Assembly: GCA_030267905.1 (NCBI GenBank)
Contig: BRXX01000046.1
Location: forward strand, 1 to 64,000
From: Triparma verrucosa
Taxonomy: Eukaryota; Sar; Bolidophyceae; Parmales; Triparmaceae
Reading direction: 5' to 3'
DNA length: 64,000 nucleotides
The notes under the pieces were generated by a model that saw only the letters and a program-made list of their open reading frames with translations, searched no databases and was not told the origin of the DNA. A program made the position numbers and the translations under genes. Numbering within the stretch: the first letter of the stretch is position 1; the number at the start of each line of letters is the position of its first letter. Positions 25,601 to 34,891 of the stretch are shown here, piece by piece.

Positions 25601-26739
25601 TCGTGCCCAGGTCCGAGTTCGCGCTCAAGGTCAGCAACGAGAAGGGCAACGAACACAAGTTCTCCTTCGACAAGGTTTTCGCTCCTAGCGTCTCGCAGGA
25701 GAAGGTCTTCTTGGAAGTCTCCGAGTTCGTCCAGTCCGCCCTCGACGGCTACAACGTCTGCCTCTTCAGCTACGGCCAGACGGGCAGCGGAAAGACCCAT
25801 ACCATGCAGGGCAGTGGCATCGGCCAGATGAGGGGCATCATCCCCCGCGCCATCGAGCAGGTCGGAGCGTACAAGCTCGAGCTCGAGAGGGACGGGTGGG
25901 AGTACACGATGGAGGTGTCGTTCTTGGAGATCTACAACGAGACCATTCGCGACCTTTTGAGGGACGACAGCAGCAGCGAGGCGAAGCACGAGATCAAGGT
26001 CGATTCCAACGGCCGAAGGTTCGTCACGGACTTGACGATGACTCCTCTCGATCCCAACAAAAACGATGAAATTGAGGCCGTCATGAGAACCGCGAGCAAG
26101 CACAGGTCCGTCGCCTGCACCGACATGAACGCCGCGTCCTCCCGGTCGCACTCAGTCTTCACCCTGCACCTGACGGCGATCAACACCAAACTGAAGCAGA
26201 CCTTGAGGGGCAAGCTGAACCTCGTCGACCTCGCCGGTTCCGAGAGGCTGGAGCGCAGCGGCGCCACCGGCAAGCAGGCGAAGGAGGCCATGGCCATCAA
26301 CAAGAGCCTCTCCGCGCTCACGACGGTCTTCACCTCCATCGGCAACAAGGCGTCCCACATCCCCTTCAGGGACAGCAAGCTCACTTACCTGCTCCAGCCC
26401 AGCTTGAGCGGGAGCGGCAAGACATTGATGATGGTCAACCTGTCTCCGACCGAGGAGTCGAGCGGAGAGAGCCTCTGCACCCTGCGCTTCGGAGCCGCCG
26501 TCAACAAGTGCGAGCTCGGAAAGCCCAAGAAGAGCCTCGAGGATTCCGAGGACGGAGGAAACGGGGCAGGAAACGGAGGAGGAGACAAGGAGAGGAGCGC
26601 GACCGCCAGGGGACGCAGCGCCGCGACGAGGGGAGGAGCCAGCACGCCGACCAAGGGGGGGGCGAGGAGTAGGAGCTCGCCCTCGAAATTGAAGTCGACT
26701 CTGAGGGCTAAGTCGTCAGCCATCGCGGGGAAGCGTTAA
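22656..26739 (+). CDS. Kinesin-14, C-terminal motor
   Basis: Five exons: 22656-22986, 23083-23915, 24016-24930, 25015-25320 and 25393-26739, giving 1243 aa. The first ~400 residues are basic, Ser/Pro-rich and disordered. Residues about 400-830 form a long coiled coil with heptad-like Glu/Lys/Leu patterns. The motor lies at the C terminus (about 835-1170): the kinesin-14 neck/motor junction ELRGNVRVFARIRPF, P-loop GQTGSGKTHTMQG, switch I NAASSRSHSVF and switch II LVDLAGSERLERSG. The tail is basic (TPTKGGARSRSSPSKLKSTL). A motor at this end predicts minus-end-directed movement and a role in spindle or microtubule bundling. Intron 1 (22987-23082) is 96 nt and stop-free in frame, so a retained form would add 32 residues. 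Confidence 0.93.
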
Positions 26740-26877
26740 GGTTTTAGTTAGTTGGGGTGTAGTTTTAGGTTAATGATGAAACAAATATGAGAAAAAGGAA
26801 GATGATTTTGGAGTAATGGGGGTTGTGGAGTGGGGGGGTTGTTGGGAATTGAAGGGAAATTTTTAAAACATGGTAAT

Positions 26878-27786
26878 TCATTCACAGAAAAGTGACCGTT
26901 TTACGGATTTTATTTTTTGCTTAGCGCGGAGGTGGGCGACCACAGCGGTGTTACGCTGAACACCGTGCGGCTCGTGAAAGTTGTAGGGGTAAAGCGTGTA
27001 GGGGAAGACGTCGCGACCAATCGTTTGAAGTGAATCAGGGATGGTCATCGACTTGAGTACTCTGCAATTGTAGAAGGCACATCGACCTATATCCTGAAGT
27101 CGCGTGTGGAAGAGGTCGACGTTATCTAGCTTGGAGCAATTCTCGAAGGCCCATCCACTTATTGATCTTAATGTCGTCGGGAAAGATACGGTAGTCAAAC
27201 TAGTGCATTTAAAGAAGGCACAGTCACCGATGCTCTCAACGCCCTCAGGGATCTCTACAACGACCAGATTGATGGCTAACGTGCAGGCGTGATTTCCGAC
27301 CTTTGTAATATTCAGAAGGAAGATGACCTGCTTGGTGAGCCTGCGACTCTTCTCAAGAGCTCTCGCTTCATCCCAATTTATATTATTCTCTCCGACGACT
27401 GTCATCACACCGCTCTCAATCTTTCCATCAATAAACTTGTCCACTACACGCCGCCAATCCTTACACAGCACCCGCATCTTCGTCAGCGTATCTAGCGGCA
27501 CATTCTCAACGAACAAGAACCGCCAGTCGTCCAAGAAGAAGAAACTAGGAATGACCCATTTAGCGACGACGACCAAGGATAACGAGGAAGGAGCCGCCGC
27601 GAGCAGCATCTCGTCATTACCTGGAGGAGGCACGGGAGAAGGAAAGACCCATTTAGCGACGGCAGTCTCGGCGGATGGAGCTTTCCCTCCAGCCTCCTCC
27701 AAACACCGGTGCTTCTCTCCGTTGTTGTCGCCGCCCGTCTCAATCTCCTCGTGTGTCTTTGATGCATAAGGACCTCTTGAAGTCAT
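26878..27786 (-). CDS. LRR_5 (BspA/TpLRR-type) repeat protein
   Basis: Single exon, 302 aa, ATG at 27786. The N terminus contains a short internal repeat (AKWVFPS and AKWVIPS, about 27 residues apart). A region resembling an F-box-like helical segment follows (FLFVENVPLDTLTKMRVLCKDWRRVV). Residues about 170-270 carry LRR_5 repeats of the kind …IPEGVESIGDCAFFKCTSL, FPTTLRSISGWAFENCSKL, LQDIGRCAFYNCRVL and IPDSLQTIGRDVF. These repeats mediate protein binding in many protists and bacteria; the specific role is unknown. It converges with kinesin and diverges from the methyltransferase. Confidence 0.75.
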   Translation of the reverse strand: MTSRGPYASKTHEEIETGGDNNGEKHRCLEEAGGKAPSAETAVAKWVFPSPVPPPGNDEMLLAAAPSSLSLVVVAKWVIPSFFFLDDWRFLFVENVPLDTLTKMRVLCKDWRRVVDKFIDGKIESGVMTVVGENNINWDEARALEKSRRLTKQVIFLLNITKVGNHACTLAINLVVVEIPEGVESIGDCAFFKCTSLTTVSFPTTLRSISGWAFENCSKLDNVDLFHTRLQDIGRCAFYNCRVLKSMTIPDSLQTIGRDVFPYTLYPYNFHEPHGVQRNTAVVAHLRAKQKIKSVKRSLFCE

Positions 27787-28102
27787 ATATCGTTCGAAAA
27801 AAAGTTATATCACTCAAAACATTTATCAGTCCAAATCCCCAAATTTGCCGACAACTCCTCATCGCCTCCCCACAACCCTACGAACGCCACCGGCCTAGAA
27901 GATCACCCTCGCCGGATCTCACAGTGCTTGGCGTCCCTCTTGTTATTAGAATTCACACGACACGCCTCTTAATAGGTCGCAAATAAACTAGAACCAACAA
28001 ACCACCGAATACAGACTGTACGCCTCTTCTAAATAGATTGCAATTAAACTAGAAAAATACTTAGATCAACCACCAAATAAATACTTAGATCGTCCACCGA
28101 TT
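27787..28102. promoter_or_regulatory. Divergent intergenic region with short repeats
   Basis: 316 bp between divergent genes. Two imperfect direct copies of a block starting CGCCTCTT and running through GCAA.TAAACTAGAA lie at about 27963 and 28021. AATACTTAGATC occurs twice near 28057 and 28080, and CCACC motifs recur. These could be promoter elements of either gene. Confidence 0.4.
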
Positions 28103-28900
28103 ATGATCAAACTCTGCAAAGCGCTAGAGGCCATCGCAATCCTAGAAGCTGAGAACGACGATGAGCCTGACCTCTCTCAATCCATCGCTGAGACGACGAA
28201 CCCCATCAACGGTTTCCTGCTGTACGATTCGTTCCTTTCAAACCAGCGATTCTACGACGATTTGAAGCACGTGAATTACCCAGGGCTAAGTTACACGTAC
28301 CCCAAGAACATGTTCCTCAACAACGAAGAGATAACCCTCTGCGTCTCCCAAGACAAGTCCCTCGGCAAGGGCGGGATGCTCTGGGACGCCGCGTTCATCC
28401 TCTCCGAGTACGTCCTGTCCGCTCCTGGTCTGCTCCTTCCTTCGTCTGCGATAATAGAGCTCGGAGCAGGCTGCGGCCTCGTCGGTGCTTTGCTGAACAA
28501 GCTGAACCTGAACTGCGTCACGACCGACCTCGAGGCTCACCTCCCGCTCCTGACGTCCAACTTCGAGCGGAACGGTCTATCCGCCGAAAGCGTTCGAGCT
28601 CTCGACTGGTCGAACTTCGACGAGCTTCATTTTTCCAAGTACGACGTCGTCCTCGGCGCCGATATCGTCGCGTCGCTGTACGATCCTGAGCTCTTGGCGA
28701 AGACCATACACGATGTTATAAAACCAACTGGCAGAGGTTGCATTTGCTATAAGAGTCGCGAGGATCAGTACCACGAGAGGTTCGAGTTGAGCATGAAGCA
28801 ACTCTTCGAATCTTTCGCGGCGGAAATTTTGCCCCTGTCGAGGAATAAAAACGAGAAAGTTAAAGTTATCAGGTTCTCCAGGAAGAAAATAATAATCTAA
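28103..28900 (+). CDS. Class I methyltransferase, Methyltransf_16 (METTL21/FAM86-like)
   Basis: Single exon, 265 aa. The SAM-binding motif I is IELGAGCGLVGALLN, preceded by a typical GGMLWDAAFILSEYV stretch of the seven-beta-strand protein-lysine methyltransferases. Motif II is VTTDLEA and the post-II motif is KYDVVLGADIVASLYD. The family methylates lysines on translation factors and chaperones. The exact substrate cannot be told from sequence. The length is normal. It lies between divergent and convergent neighbours without overlap, ending 42 bp from the next gene's stop. Confidence 0.85.
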   Translation: MIKLCKALEAIAILEAENDDEPDLSQSIAETTNPINGFLLYDSFLSNQRFYDDLKHVNYPGLSYTYPKNMFLNNEEITLCVSQDKSLGKGGMLWDAAFILSEYVLSAPGLLLPSSAIIELGAGCGLVGALLNKLNLNCVTTDLEAHLPLLTSNFERNGLSAESVRALDWSNFDELHFSKYDVVLGADIVASLYDPELLAKTIHDVIKPTGRGCICYKSREDQYHERFELSMKQLFESFAAEILPLSRNKNEKVKVIRFSRKKIII

Positions 28901-28942
28901 ACGAAGGTCAAACACTTTTTCCAAAGAGAAATTGCTGCTCCG

Positions 28943-30386
28943 TTACTTGACGATCCTCTCCCTCGCAAACTTCTTAATTTCCTCGACTCCTTTCCCCCCC
29001 TCCTTCCACTCCCTCCACTCCTCCCAAACCTCCTCTCCAATCTCTCCCCCCCCCTCCAGCCCCCACACGATCTTGAACGCCGTTTCCTCCACCCCCCCGT
29101 CCCCGGACAGAGCCTTGAGGATCCTGCTCTCCCCGCCGGGGTTGTCGATCTCCTGCAATATACGGACCCTGACGCCGTTACCACCCACCTGAGACGGACC
29201 GAGCCGAAAGAACAAAACGTGAAGGGAGCAGGGGGGAAGAACGAAGTGGTAAGTAAAAGATCATCCTTATATAAAAGGCGGTTTGTTTCCGCCCCTTATC
29301 CTTCCTTTTTTGAATGTTATTGTTGTTCCGTTTCTCTCACCTCGACGAGTTCATCGCACATCGCCTTGCTCTTCTCCAGTCCCGTCCCCACCCCTACCCT
29401 CGTGCAGCTTTTCTTAACATCTATCTCCCCTTTCTTATTCCAAACAACCTGCCCGTCACTCAAGCTAATAAATTCCTCCCCCCAATTCCCAGGTCTGTTA
29501 ATACTAAGCTTCTCCAGAACATTCTCAGTTATCGTAACACCTTTATCCTTTAATATCTTAAGCCTACTCTGATCCTTCTCATTAAATTCATCAATCTCAT
29601 AAGATTCTTTACCATTCTCTTCATTCAATTCTAGTATAACTGTCATACTACCTTGTCTGAATTTAGCACTCCTCTGAACGACGTCAGAATAAAAACTCCT
29701 ACTCTCACTATCACTAATACCCTGTTCACCGTATTTTTCTCGCACGACAGAGTCAACGTATTCTGTGATAATCTTTAAAATGGATATGGAGGAGATGTAT
29801 ACTATTTGGTCGGTTGAGGTTTCTTTAGCGAGGTTTGATAAGGTTACGATTTTTGACATTCCTTTTATGTAGGAGGAGACGGAGGAGACTTTTTTTAAAG
29901 AGAGAGAAAGAGAAGGGGGTGAACGGGGGGGTTAGAATCGTATGAACGTGCAGAGAGAATTTACGTTTGATTTTTTAATGAAGCGAAAGCGTAGTTGTAG
30001 AACGTCTTCTCTTAATGATATTGTCGTACCTATGTCTTCAGGGTTATGATTCTCCATAACTTTAGTCGCAGATTTAAGTACCTCCTCCTTCACCTCCTCC
30101 TTAACATTCATAAAAAGCATATTCTGCCCATGCCCAATAGCCGAGATAGTGTCGAGGAGTGACGAGCGGGTTATGAACTGGGAGTTAATCGGGGAAAGAT
30201 CTTGAACGGAATTGCCGATGTCCTTCCAGATTGAGGAGACGGTGCCGGACCAGGAGGTGGGGGAGGGGAGGGGGGAGGAGGTGTACATGTGGACGAGAGG
30301 GTGACGGACCATGTAGCACTTGGCTGTGCCTGAGGGGCTGTGATGAGGACGGTTGAGCGTGAACGATTGTTGGTGATGTGAGAACG

Positions 30387-30429
<43 letters not shown>

Positions 30430-30764
30430 GCTGTTGTTGTTGTTGTTGTTGTTGCTGTTGTTGTTGTTGTTGCTGTTTGTTGCTGTTCGGTCCCTCACCT
30501 CTCCAAAGTCGTCCCGAGCAGCGTCTGCGTTCCATCCACGCTCATATCCGAGCAGTCCACCGAGAAGAGCGTCCCTGCTTCGCTGGTTTTAAACGCGGCG
30601 ATTGGACCTTCGACTTTAGAACCGATGGAGGACAGAGGGGAGAGAGAGGCAGACGGGGCGGCGGAAGGAGTAGAGAAATGACGAGTTAGGAGCCTGGTAG
30701 GGTGTTGGAGGAAAGGTCTGTACAGAGGAGAGCGTTTAGGAGAGGCCTTGTTAGAACGTGAATG
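28943..30764 (-). CDS. Degenerate F1-ATPase alpha-subunit-like protein, P-loop lost
   Basis: Minus strand, my exons: about 30746 (frame open to 30764) to 30499, 30337-29965, 29888-29341 and 29188-28943. The start codon is not found. The first exon encodes an Arg/Ser-rich presequence-like stretch (RLLTRHFSTPSAAPSAS), suggesting mitochondrial import. By eye, segments follow F1 alpha in order: GTLFSVDCSDMSVDG… (beta-barrel), SGTVSSIWKDIGNSV, LLDTISAIGHGQNML (alpha has IGRGQ), RSFYSDVVQRSAKF, EEFISLSDGQVVW (alpha: VISITDGQIF) and TRVG…KSKAM (alpha: SRVGSAAQTRAM, the arginine-finger region). The Walker A sequence that should follow IGHGQ is replaced by VKEEVKEEVLK, and the Walker B region is not recognisable. 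The splice at 29964-29889 does not keep phase with a GTAAAT donor. Either the donor is at 30029, or there is a one-base error in the A7 run. Homology is my reading and unverified. Confidence 0.5.
30341..30480 (-). repeat. (AAC)n trinucleotide tract in an intron
   Basis: On the plus strand 30388-30480 is almost pure GTT with occasional GCT. On the coding strand it reads CAACAACAA. Translated it would give long Asn or Gln runs. However, the phase-correct splice (donor after 30499, acceptor at CATCACAG, exon from 30337) puts it wholly inside an intron of the F1-alpha-like gene. Confidence 0.75.
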
Positions 30765-31592
30765 TTAAAAAACGTGCTTGTGTCGAGGCGCTTCAGAACG
30801 TTCAGACGTCATATATCAGAAACGTTAAGTTGTTCACAAAGCTGAACACTAACCGCTCGGACACGACCTTCGCCTCGATGCGTGCGGGCCACCTTAAGGA
30901 TCTTAGAACGCCCTAACAGCGGCTTAAGACCTTCCACCCAAAACAAAGGCAGCATTTTCCACCATGGACAGCAAGAAAACGTTTCACGTCTCCTCGCTTC
31001 CCCAGGATCAGCGGGGATCGGGACGTCTCACAGCAAACTCGCGCGGTACCGCACACAGAGTCGAAGAAGGGGGAGTCTCGGCGATCCTAATAGCCGTCAT
31101 CGACACAGGAGCGTCCAGTGGCGCTCGCCTGACACGTGCCCTTTTGAGGGAGTCGTTCGTCTTGTAAATGTTGTCTTCTAATGTTTTTAAACGTAATTTC
31201 GTATGAATATTACCTAGTGAATGATTTCGCGAACATGACGGCGAAAGTTAGTAGTATCAAAGGTGCGTAGCGTGGCATTAATGTAGTTTTAATGTTGTTT
31301 TAATACATTTTCAGGGAAATGCCAGGGAAATGACAACAAATTTATCATTGGCTCTTCATAATTTGCTCAATAAACATTGGCTCAATAAAGTCACGCAGTG
31401 CTATTACTACTCTATCTACCGTTAAAAGTTGGTTTATTATAATAAAAAAGCCACGTATCTATCTCGTATCTCTTCGTATTGTCCTAAAAAGTCTCCTATA
31501 AAGTCCCTTATCGTGCCGCCAATCCTCGACGCACTACTTTTAACCAAGACCACACACATTAAAGACGGGCATTAAAATACTGTATACATATC
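30765..31592. other. Intergenic region without a convincing gene
   Basis: About 830 bp between the F1-alpha-like gene and the transporter. Short open frames (for example 30964-31167, plus) have no recognisable domain. The missing first exon of the minus-strand gene may lie here. An ATG near 30951 on the minus strand opens a short hydrophobic frame, but I could not find a good splice. Confidence 0.4.
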
Positions 31593-33280
31593 ATGTCTGA
31601 CGTTGTCTACGCTGGCGGTGCCGGTCAGCCATCCAATCAGTCATCATCATCATCATCATCATCATCGTCTAATAATAATAATAATAATAATAAGTCTTCA
31701 AATAAATCTCGTTCATCACGTCGAAAGAATCGCCGCAACAACAACAAGTCAAAGCAATCTCCTGCCCCTCATTCGCCCCAGCAGCAGCTGCAGCCCCAGC
31801 CCCTCTCACCCCAGAGCAACGCCGACACCAACGTCAAGGTCGACGAAGTTGACTTATTAGGCCTAGACTCTCCCCCCCTTCCTAAAGGGGGCCCTTCCTC
31901 TCCTCAATCCGACCTGTTAGGGTCTCCCCTTTCCCTCCCTCTCTCCTCCCCAACCCTAACAGGTCCCCCCCAAATCCAGCAACCCGTAATCCCCACCCTC
32001 GGCCTCCGCGACTCTATGTACGCTCACGATCCCCTCCCCTCCCCCTCCTCCCCCCCCTTNNNNNNNNNNNNNNNNNNNNNNNNNCCCCCTCCTCCCCCCA
32101 CGTCCCTCCCCACTCCTCCTCCAAAACCCCCCACTCCCACCCCCTCCACCTCCTCTTCTGCTTCCTCGGTATAATGACTTCCTTCCTTATCTACGGTCTT
32201 CTATTAGAATACGCTACGAGCAGGAGTAGTACGCCGCTTCATGAGCTTAGCTTTTTGTTCGTTACTAGCGGACTTTATACTACTTGCGCGTGGATGTGTA
32301 GAAGGTGAGCCGAGATTGTGTGTTCGAAAAAAACAGAGCCTTTCACGCTTTTTTCAAAAAAAATTTAAAAACCGCATGTAATACCGTTTCCCACCCTTAA
32401 CGCTAACACCCCCTCTCATCTCAGTATAATGTGTGAAAAACCAAACACAACAATCCCCCCTCACGAGTTCGCCGTCCTTGGTCTCACTTCCATGGGCAGT
32501 ACATTCTGTTCTGTCCGTTCCCTCCGTTACGTTATTTACCCTATACAAATATTAGCTAAAAGCTGTAAGCCTATACCTGTTATGCTTTTTGGGGTGATGC
32601 TAGGGGAGAGGTATCATGTTAGGAAGTTTATTAATGTTGGGTTTATTGTAGCTGGTGTGGCTTTGTTTATGGGGGGAGGTAGTTCGGCGAGTAAAAAAGG
32701 CGGAGGGGGGAGTTTTGTTGGTATTGTATTACTTTTTGTTTCGTTGTGCTTTGATGGGGGGACGGGAGCGTATGAGGATAAATTGATGAGGAAGAGTCAT
32801 GTTGGTCCGTTTGATTTGATGTTTAATATTCAGCTGGGGAAGACGATATTGAGCGGGGTGGGGCTCATTATTTTTAACCAGACGAATGAGTTCATGAAGA
32901 TGGTTAACGAGCTTGGGGTGGTGCTTCTAGGGCTGGGGATAAGCGGAGCGGCGGGGCAGGTCTTCATATTCTTGACCATATCGTATTTCGGAGCACTGAC
33001 GTGCAGTATTATTGGGTTGGCGAGGAAGGTTACGACGCTGGTGGCGTCGATATACGTTTACGGGCATCATATTAATGGGGTGCAGGGTTGCGGGCTGGGG
33101 GTGTGTGTTGGGGCTATGGTTGTCAATTTTTGGGGGAAGGGGGGGAAGTCACACGGGCACAAAAAGGAGGATGTTGAGGAGGAGGAAGAGAGAGGACTGC
33201 TGAAGGAAGACGAAGACGTGGAGGAGGGAGGCGTCGAAATGAAGGTGCAGGCTGGCGGGGTGCAAGTTGAGAACGTTTGA
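31593..33280 (+). CDS. SLC35B/UAA-type nucleotide-sugar transporter, interrupted by an assembly gap
   Basis: Exons 31593-32304 (containing N's at 32060-32084) and 32425-33280. The first exon opens with a Ser/Asn/Pro-rich low-complexity stretch. After the gap the protein reads HLLFCFLGIMTSFLIYGLLL, a typical first membrane helix of this family. The second exon has the strong signature GLTSMGSTFCSVRSLRYV followed by KSCKPIPVMLFG, and about eight further hydrophobic segments. The tail is acidic with no obvious retrieval signal. UAA-family members carry UDP-galactose, UDP-GlcNAc or PAPS into the Golgi/ER; the substrate here is unresolved. The reading frames before and after the gap differ with 25 N's, so the gap size is wrong or the N-terminal stretch belongs to something else. 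Confidence 0.78.
32060..32084. other. Assembly gap (25 N)
   Basis: A run of N's inside a C-rich, CCT/CCC-repetitive stretch. Joining the frames on both sides needs a true length one base longer or two shorter, modulo three. Confidence 0.98.
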
Positions 33281-33565
33281 TTATTAGTGCTAAAAAATTG
33301 ATTTCTTTCGCTCCTAGTTCTCCCCTCCCATCTCGTTTTACACTCCCCTCCCCCCCCCCTTCTCCCCACCCCCATCCTTATGACCCCAGATTGAGAGCTT
33401 TTAACAGTTCGTGTACCAAGAGACAGTGCAAACCCCGAACAGCGCAAGAATTTGAAAGTAACTTCCGAAAGCTTGTTTAAAGAATTGGTACATCGTCGCT
33501 TTCATTTGGGCCGGCACGTCGTCGTTCTGTGTGCCAATCAGGCCAAAATCAGGGAGGCTTTTCAA

Positions 33566-34444
33566 CTATCCTTTCTGTAGGTCAGTGATGGAATACTTGT
33601 AGGCTGCGTCGTCAATGTCCAATATGAACGCGAGGGCAACAGCGTTGAGAATAAGCGTTTCGTGGTCTGGAGAGTGCAACACGAAGCCGCCTCCAACCAG
33701 GATGACGAAGATTTCAGTGCCGATCTTGACGAGAAACCAAAAGTACGCCCATAACCTCTCCATCTTCGTGAAACCACCCCCACCGAATGTTTCCACGATA
33801 CATTCCTCATTATTGTTATTCATGAATGACTTTTTGACAGAAATGGCAGAAGTATCAGCTTCGTTCAACAGCTGATGAAATTATAGAAGGTGAGACCTAG
33901 CGCAATTATTAATTCATTTCTTCTCACCGCTCACCTTTGTCTCTTCCTCATCTCCTATGCGATTCGGAACGCGGTTGATATAGTTGAGAAACTCAAACGA
34001 GACCTGGACATCCGCGAGGGAAGTCATGGTGAAGACGCAGAGGCAGATGAGGGAGAGCAGACTCGATACATCGTCCCTCTCGCATATCGACTCATTCGGG
34101 TTGGCCTTATCGAATGCATCCTTGTTGTCAATGTTCATGAGCATGACATAGTAGGTGGCCGCGATTTGAGCGATTGCTGACATCACGCCGGAAGAGAACA
34201 AAGGTAAAAATACGCAGGCAAGACCGGCAAAAGGTACATTAGGCGGCATTCCCAGTGTGGGCACAAATGCAATCGCAGAGTAAAGGCTCTAGAGGGCGGG
34301 GTAGGGGGTGAGAGGGGGTGAGAGAGCTACGCTCTAGATGATCGCTCTTACCTCGGGAGCTCTGATCACGGTAGACCCTTCACCCCTCTTTGCAGCAAGA
34401 CTTTTATTATAACCCATTCGCCCCTCTTCAATTGCGCTCATCAT
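33566..34444 (-). CDS. Multi-pass membrane protein, unknown function
   Basis: Three exons, minus strand: 34444-34352, 34288-33935 and 33871-33566, giving 250 aa in phase, with an alternative ATG at 34441. Hydrophobic segments lie at VPFAGLACVFLPLFSSGVM, SLLSLICLCVFTMTSL and FWFLVKIGTEIFVILVGGGF, with a final amphipathic NAVALAFILDIDDAAY. This last segment, with paired acidic residues in a membrane-like stretch, recurs in unannotated protist membrane proteins as far as I recall. I do not recognise a named family. The second intron is only 63 nt. The first exon may extend further upstream, since the frame stays open. Confidence 0.6.
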
Positions 34445-34891
34445 ATCAACAAACTTCTTCCTTCGTTGCAATATCAGAGCATGGCAGCAGATCCCTGCTG
34501 CGATTCAATTGGACTTTAACATCTTGAACCCCGGCCATAGTATGCTTTTTCTTGCTGACGCAAATAAAGATATGAATATATAAAACTCGTGAAGCCGTTA
34601 AATCAGGAAACAGGAATACTTTCCAGAGCAAGGAAATTTTGCCAGAATTCCCACAAAAAAATCTTTCCACAGTCGCCCCAGAGTAACCTAGAATACACCT
34701 ACCTCTCTTTAGCCCCCTAAAATAACCCGGACGGCCCGCTTTGGTCACCTCACTCTCCCCAAAACCTCAAAAAACACCAACACCTGCCTGCGGGCCGATC
34801 CTCACCCCCTTCCCCCCCCGGCCCCACCCTGATCTCCACTCCTCTTTCCCCCAAGCGAGGGGCGGATCGCAAGAAGGGGCCCGCCTACGAC
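34445..34891. promoter_or_regulatory. Divergent intergenic region
   Basis: About 450 bp between a minus-strand gene and the PH-TPR gene. The plus frame of the PH-TPR first exon stays open back to an acceptor-like CTCTCTTTAG at about 34710, so an upstream coding exon is possible. I found no convincing donor or start for it. Confidence 0.35.

Noticed and set aside
30378..30689. Plus-strand frame with long Cys or Leu runs
   Set aside because: It is translation of a GTT microsatellite on the wrong strand of an intron.
30882..31181. Possible small genes between the F1-alpha-like and transporter genes
   Set aside because: Short frames without recognisable motifs, splice partners or composition bias; not supportable.
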